64,000 nucleotides of DNA from Actinomadura cremea (GTDB lineage: Bacteria > Actinomycetota > Actinomycetes > Streptosporangiales > Streptosporangiaceae), in contig NZ_BMRF01000025.1 in the NCBI RefSeq assembly GCF_014648495.1, positions 1 to 64,000 of the forward strand, given 5' to 3'. This document shows, piece after piece, positions 61,010-64,000 of this stretch; positions within the stretch are counted from its first letter, which is position 1; each line of letters starts with the position of its first letter. The position numbers and the translations under genes were made by a program. The notes beneath the pieces were generated by a model. The model did no database searches, had not been told where the DNA came from, and saw nothing but the letters and a program-made list of their open reading frames with translations.

Positions 61010-62731
61010 TCACCCGGCGCCGGCCCCGGCCCGGTTCTTGGGGACCTCGGCGGCCAGTTCGGGCAGGTCGGCGCGGACGGCCTTGACCTCCCAGTAGAAG
61101 CCGTGCCCGGCCGGTTCGCCGTCCACCGTCCGGACGGCGAACCGGCCGTCCGCGACCGCGGACGCGGCCAGCGGCGACAGCGGCTCGTCACCGTCGAACC
61201 TCGGGGTGAGCTGCACGGTACGGCCGTCGGGCCTGGTCAGGGCCTCGAAGTACCGGGGCAGTTCCACGGTGGCCCGGCCGTCCGACAGGCGCCCCTCACC
61301 GCGGTAGAAGACGGCGTACTCGGGCCCTTCGACGGCGGCGTGGACGAGGTCCCGTTCCGCGGGCTCGACCGGGTGGTCGATGAGGAAGTGCTTGGCGCCC
61401 GCCCAGAGCGTGCCGTCCGCGAACATCTTGATCGGCCAGGTGTCCGTCGCGTGGTCGCCGACGTAGACGCCGCCGCCGGCGAACAGGTCGTACGTGCTGA
61501 TCCCGCCGCCGCTCCAGGACGGGCCGGTGTGGTCGCCGACGGTGAGCGTCCCGGCGTCCGGTGCTCCGCCGCCCCAGGCGGCGGTGATGTGCACGCCGCC
61601 CTTGTTGAGCAGGTAGAGCCGCTCCTCCCCCGCGATGTGCAGGCGGCCCTGGCCGATGATCGACTTGGTCGGCGCGTGGTACACGTCCTGCGCCAGCAGG
61701 TTGGCCTGGACGGTCAGGTCGCCCCGGGTCACGACGGTGTTCTCGAACGTCGTGCCGCCGCGGACCGCCAGCGCGCCGCCCCGGCCCACGACGGCGGCGG
61801 CGGTGACCTCCCGCGCGTGCAGGTCGGCGTACGGTCGGGACCCGAAGGAGTAGTCGAGCGACGGCCAGGACGAGCTGGGGTCGACGAGTTCGAAGCCGCG
61901 TCCGGCGCGGAACGAGAGCTGGCCGTGCTGGACGCCGTGGCCCCAGAATCCGAGCGCCGAGACGACCTGTCCGCTGGTCACCGCCGCGCCGGTGAGGGAG
62001 CCGAGATGCAGCATGCCCCCGGCGACGCGGAGCCGTTCGGCGCCGCCCTGGAGGAAGTCGATCGTGTCCCCGGCGTCGTTGTTCACGCCGATCAGCAGGG
62101 TGGTCTCCTCGCCGCCGCGCACGTAGTAGCGGATGAACGCCTCGTCGCCGAGGCCGCCGCCTGGGTCGGAGGGGAACTGGACGCCGGACCCGCGGTCGTT
62201 CCCCGCCGTCGGCGTGATCGCACCGCCGAGGACGCGCAGCCCGGCGGCGGCGCGGGAGGAGGTGTCGACGGTCACGGTGCCGCCGCGCCGGGTGACGGAC
62301 GCCAGCGTGATGGAGCGGCCGGGGTCGGCCGGCGGGCCCGCGGCGAACCGGAGCAGCCCCTCCTCGGTGAGCCGGGTGGGCCGGGCGACGCCGCCGTCGC
62401 CGTTCACGTCGGTCTCCCGTTCCAGCAGCGTGATCGTCAGCACGTGGACGCCGTCGCCGGGCAGGGCGAGGCGGGTGTCCTCCGGCAGGACGATCGGGGC
62501 GCCGTCGGCGTCCACCGCGACCCCGGCGGAGACGATGACGTCCCCGCCCGCGGGGGCCACCGCGAGCCCGGACAGCACCCCGGACGGCGTCCGCGCGCGG
62601 GTCAGCAGGTGCTGCCGGGACAGCAGGTAGTCGAGCCCCTGCGCGAGGTCGGCCGCGCGCAGGAACTGGTAGTCGAAGTAGCGCGGCCGGGCCATCGGCA
62701 GGGCCGCGCCGTTCTTCCAGACGATGCTCAT
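61010..62731 (-). CDS. Tail-fibre/structural-like protein with C-terminal conserved module
   Basis: This 573-residue protein has no signal peptide. Residues about 15-110 (YFDYQFLRAADLAQGLDYLL, then VLSGLAVAP) match the start of baseplate/tail-fibre-associated proteins. The middle is repetitive glycine-rich beta sequence with repeated GGAxxLRVxGG and GxTxxxNTVVTRGDLT units, a fibre-like fold. The C-terminus KHFLIDHPVEPAERDLVHAA with the FYRGEGRL and VELPRYFEAL elements is found in phage and contractile-injection fibre proteins. ATG 62731 begins MSIVWKNGAALP. The neighbour upstream is similar in style, so a module of such proteins may continue beyond the window. Confidence 0.65.
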   Translation of the reverse strand: MSIVWKNGAALPMARPRYFDYQFLRAADLAQGLDYLLSRQHLLTRARTPSGVLSGLAVAPAGGDVIVSAGVAVDADGAPIVLPEDTRLALPGDGVHVLTITLLERETDVNGDGGVARPTRLTEEGLLRFAAGPPADPGRSITLASVTRRGGTVTVDTSSRAAAGLRVLGGAITPTAGNDRGSGVQFPSDPGGGLGDEAFIRYYVRGGEETTLLIGVNNDAGDTIDFLQGGAERLRVAGGMLHLGSLTGAAVTSGQVVSALGFWGHGVQHGQLSFRAGRGFELVDPSSSWPSLDYSFGSRPYADLHAREVTAAAVVGRGGALAVRGGTTFENTVVTRGDLTVQANLLAQDVYHAPTKSIIGQGRLHIAGEERLYLLNKGGVHITAAWGGGAPDAGTLTVGDHTGPSWSGGGISTYDLFAGGGVYVGDHATDTWPIKMFADGTLWAGAKHFLIDHPVEPAERDLVHAAVEGPEYAVFYRGEGRLSDGRATVELPRYFEALTRPDGRTVQLTPRFDGDEPLSPLAASAVADGRFAVRTVDGEPAGHGFYWEVKAVRADLPELAAEVPKNRAGAGAG

Positions 62732-62780
62732 TGCGGGTCTCCAGACGGTGTCGGTGCCGTGCTCGGGACGGGGGCCGGGG

Positions 62781-64000
62781 TCAGCGCGGCCCGACCGCGT
62801 CGTGGCGCAGGCCGCTGGAGGCGGTGCCGCCTCCGGTGCGCTTGACGCGGGCGAGCCACAGGTGCACCGAGCCGTCCGTCCAGCGGGCGAGCCGCCATTC
62901 GCGGACGACGCGGATCCCGGAGCGGCCGACCTCCTCCTCGGGGATGTCGAGCCGCACCACCGTCCCGGTGTCGGGGGCGACGGTCCAGTCGAGGACCCGG
63001 CCGTGCCCGGTGACCGGCACGGGCGTCCCGTCCCGGGTGGGCTGCTGGAGGGGGACGCGGCGCAGCCGGACGCTGTCGGGACGGCCGCCGTAGGGCGCCG
63101 GGACGAGCGGCACCCAGTTGTCCGGGACCGTGGTGGCGAAGGTGTAGGTCGGCTCGGGCAGGCCCGGGACCTCGGCGCGGTCGGGCACCCGGGCACGGCG
63201 CACCTGGCCGTCCCGGTCGATGGGCTCCCCGGTCGCGCCGGTGACCGTCCGCTCGACCGCCCACGCCAGGTTGGCCGTCTCGTCGCGGAGGAACCGCACC
63301 TCCTCGACGGGCGCCGACCACAGCGCGGACGCGGTGGTCGGCGGGAGGACGAGCACGGGCGCCGGCGGCCCGCCGCGCGCGGACGCGGGCCGGAACAGCC
63401 CCCACGAGCCGCCCGGCCCGGTGCCGCCCGAGGGGGTCGGGGGCACCAGGGTGCGGACGCCGAAGCTGTCGGTCACCACGAGCGACCGGACGCGGGTGAC
63501 CGAGCCGCCCGGCACCTCGACGGGGACGATGAAGTGGTCGTTGGCGTAGACGGTGGCGTACTCCAGCAGCACCATCCGGGCCAGGTCCGTGGCGCCCGCG
63601 CCGACCCGTCCGAGATTGACGTCGGCGTTCTCCATCTCCCAGAACCGCGTGGCCGGCATCCCGGGGTAGGCGGCCACGGTGGGCACGACCACGTGGGTGC
63701 GCCGCTCGGCGTCGGCGGGGGCGTGCAGCGAGGCGTCCGGGTCGTGGTCGAGGTGGTACCAGTCGAGCCGGTCGCCGTCGTACTCGGGCGCCGTCAGGAC
63801 CGTCTCGGCGTCCGCCCCGCCGCCCGTGCCGCGGGCCCCGACCGCGAAGGCGTACTCCATCCGTTCCCGCTGCCAGGCGCGGACGTCCGCGCCCGGGGTG
63901 TCGACCAGCGGCAGGAAACCGTCCGGCGGCCACGGCGGGTCCTGCGCGGCGCCCGGGACGGGCGCCAGCACGCCGGGCAGCCGCATCAGGTGGCCGGGAT
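62781..64000 (-). CDS. Unknown beta-rich protein next to the fibre-like gene (partial, 5' end beyond window)
   Basis: The reading frame continues past the window edge with no stop, so only the C-terminal 406 residues or so are visible; the ATG at 63986 is probably internal. The sequence has YDGDRLDWYHLDHDPDASLH, ENADVNLGRVGAGATDLARM and YANDHFIVPVEVPGGSVTRV. No standard family is recognised. It is 49 bases upstream of the fibre-like gene on the same strand, and the two are probably an operon of structural or scaffold proteins. The rest of the operon would decide its role. Confidence 0.6.
   Translation of the reverse strand, partial: PGHLMRLPGVLAPVPGAAQDPPWPPDGFLPLVDTPGADVRAWQRERMEYAFAVGARGTGGGADAETVLTAPEYDGDRLDWYHLDHDPDASLHAPADAERRTHVVVPTVAAYPGMPATRFWEMENADVNLGRVGAGATDLARMVLLEYATVYANDHFIVPVEVPGGSVTRVRSLVVTDSFGVRTLVPPTPSGGTGPGGSWGLFRPASARGGPPAPVLVLPPTTASALWSAPVEEVRFLRDETANLAWAVERTVTGATGEPIDRDGQVRRARVPDRAEVPGLPEPTYTFATTVPDNWVPLVPAPYGGRPDSVRLRRVPLQQPTRDGTPVPVTGHGRVLDWTVAPDTGTVVRLDIPEEEVGRSGIRVVREWRLARWTDGSVHLWLARVKRTGGGTASSGLRHDAVGPR

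Noticed and set aside
1-64000. tRNA, rRNA, riboswitch or CRISPR array.
   Set aside because: No T-loop consensus, spacer-repeat pattern or conserved leader was seen; absence is by eye only.

Overview
The window is high-GC DNA (about 70% or more by eye) with GTG starts, four-base ATGA/GTGA gene overlaps, leaderless promoters and families typical of soil actinomycetes: PaaX, LAL-type LuxR, PQQ-domain Ser/Thr kinases, DUF4132 and HtaA-like proteins. It looks like a chromosomal accessory region of a filamentous actinobacterium, possibly Actinomadura or Streptosporangiales-like. The genus is inference. No rRNA, tRNA, CRISPR array or intact insertion sequence was seen.

Layout. (1) 0.7-11.3 kb is a probable CoA-thioester catabolic locus: a CaiB/BaiF CoA-transferase and two 2-hydroxyacyl-CoA-dehydratase-like subunits that lack the family's cluster cysteines. 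Convergent to these are an ABC importer, a P450, a 62-residue protein and an HtaA-like protein; a PaaX-type regulator is divergent. (2) 11.3-22.2 kb holds two DUF4132 proteins, one interrupted by a one-base frameshift, on either side of two tandem membrane Ser/Thr kinases with PQQ propellers. (3) 22.3-26.7 kb has a methyltransferase beside a truncated TetR gene, then a LysR regulator divergent from pcaF-pcaI-pcaJ of the beta-ketoadipate pathway. (4) 26.8-32.5 kb is a patchwork of truncated genes around a secreted lipase, an RNA ligase with a DNA-binding-like N-terminus, and a class D beta-lactamase-like lipoprotein. (5) 32.5-45.9 kb carries two TetR-controlled ABC exporters, NhaA, a VOC protein, a DUF4241 protein, the ruins of one two-component system, an intact OmpR-type two-component system and a LexA-like repressor. 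(6) 46.0-57.0 kb is a coherent catabolic island: P450, ferredoxin and ferredoxin reductase, a glutamine-synthetase-like ligase, a solute-binding-like protein, two class I glutamine amidotransferases and an aldehyde dehydrogenase. It is headed by a GntR/FadR regulator coupled to a soluble Cache-domain protein, with a divergent APC permease. (7) 57.1-64.0 kb has a small GntR, a frameshifted remnant, a large LAL regulator and two tail-fibre/scaffold-like proteins, one running off the window.

The island in (6) is the best candidate for a notable system. P450, CxxHxxC ferredoxin, reductase and a glutamine-synthetase homologue is the known order of the mycobacterial morpholine/piperidine/pyrrolidine (mor/pip) monooxygenase loci. 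Here it is joined to a Puu-like gamma-glutamyl branch (ligase, aldehyde dehydrogenase, two hydrolases), an amine-type permease and a putative intracellular amine sensor. The proposed route is ring hydroxylation and opening, gamma-glutamylation of the amine, aldehyde oxidation, then removal of glutamate. The cysteine-free dehydratase pair in (1) is the second most interesting observation.
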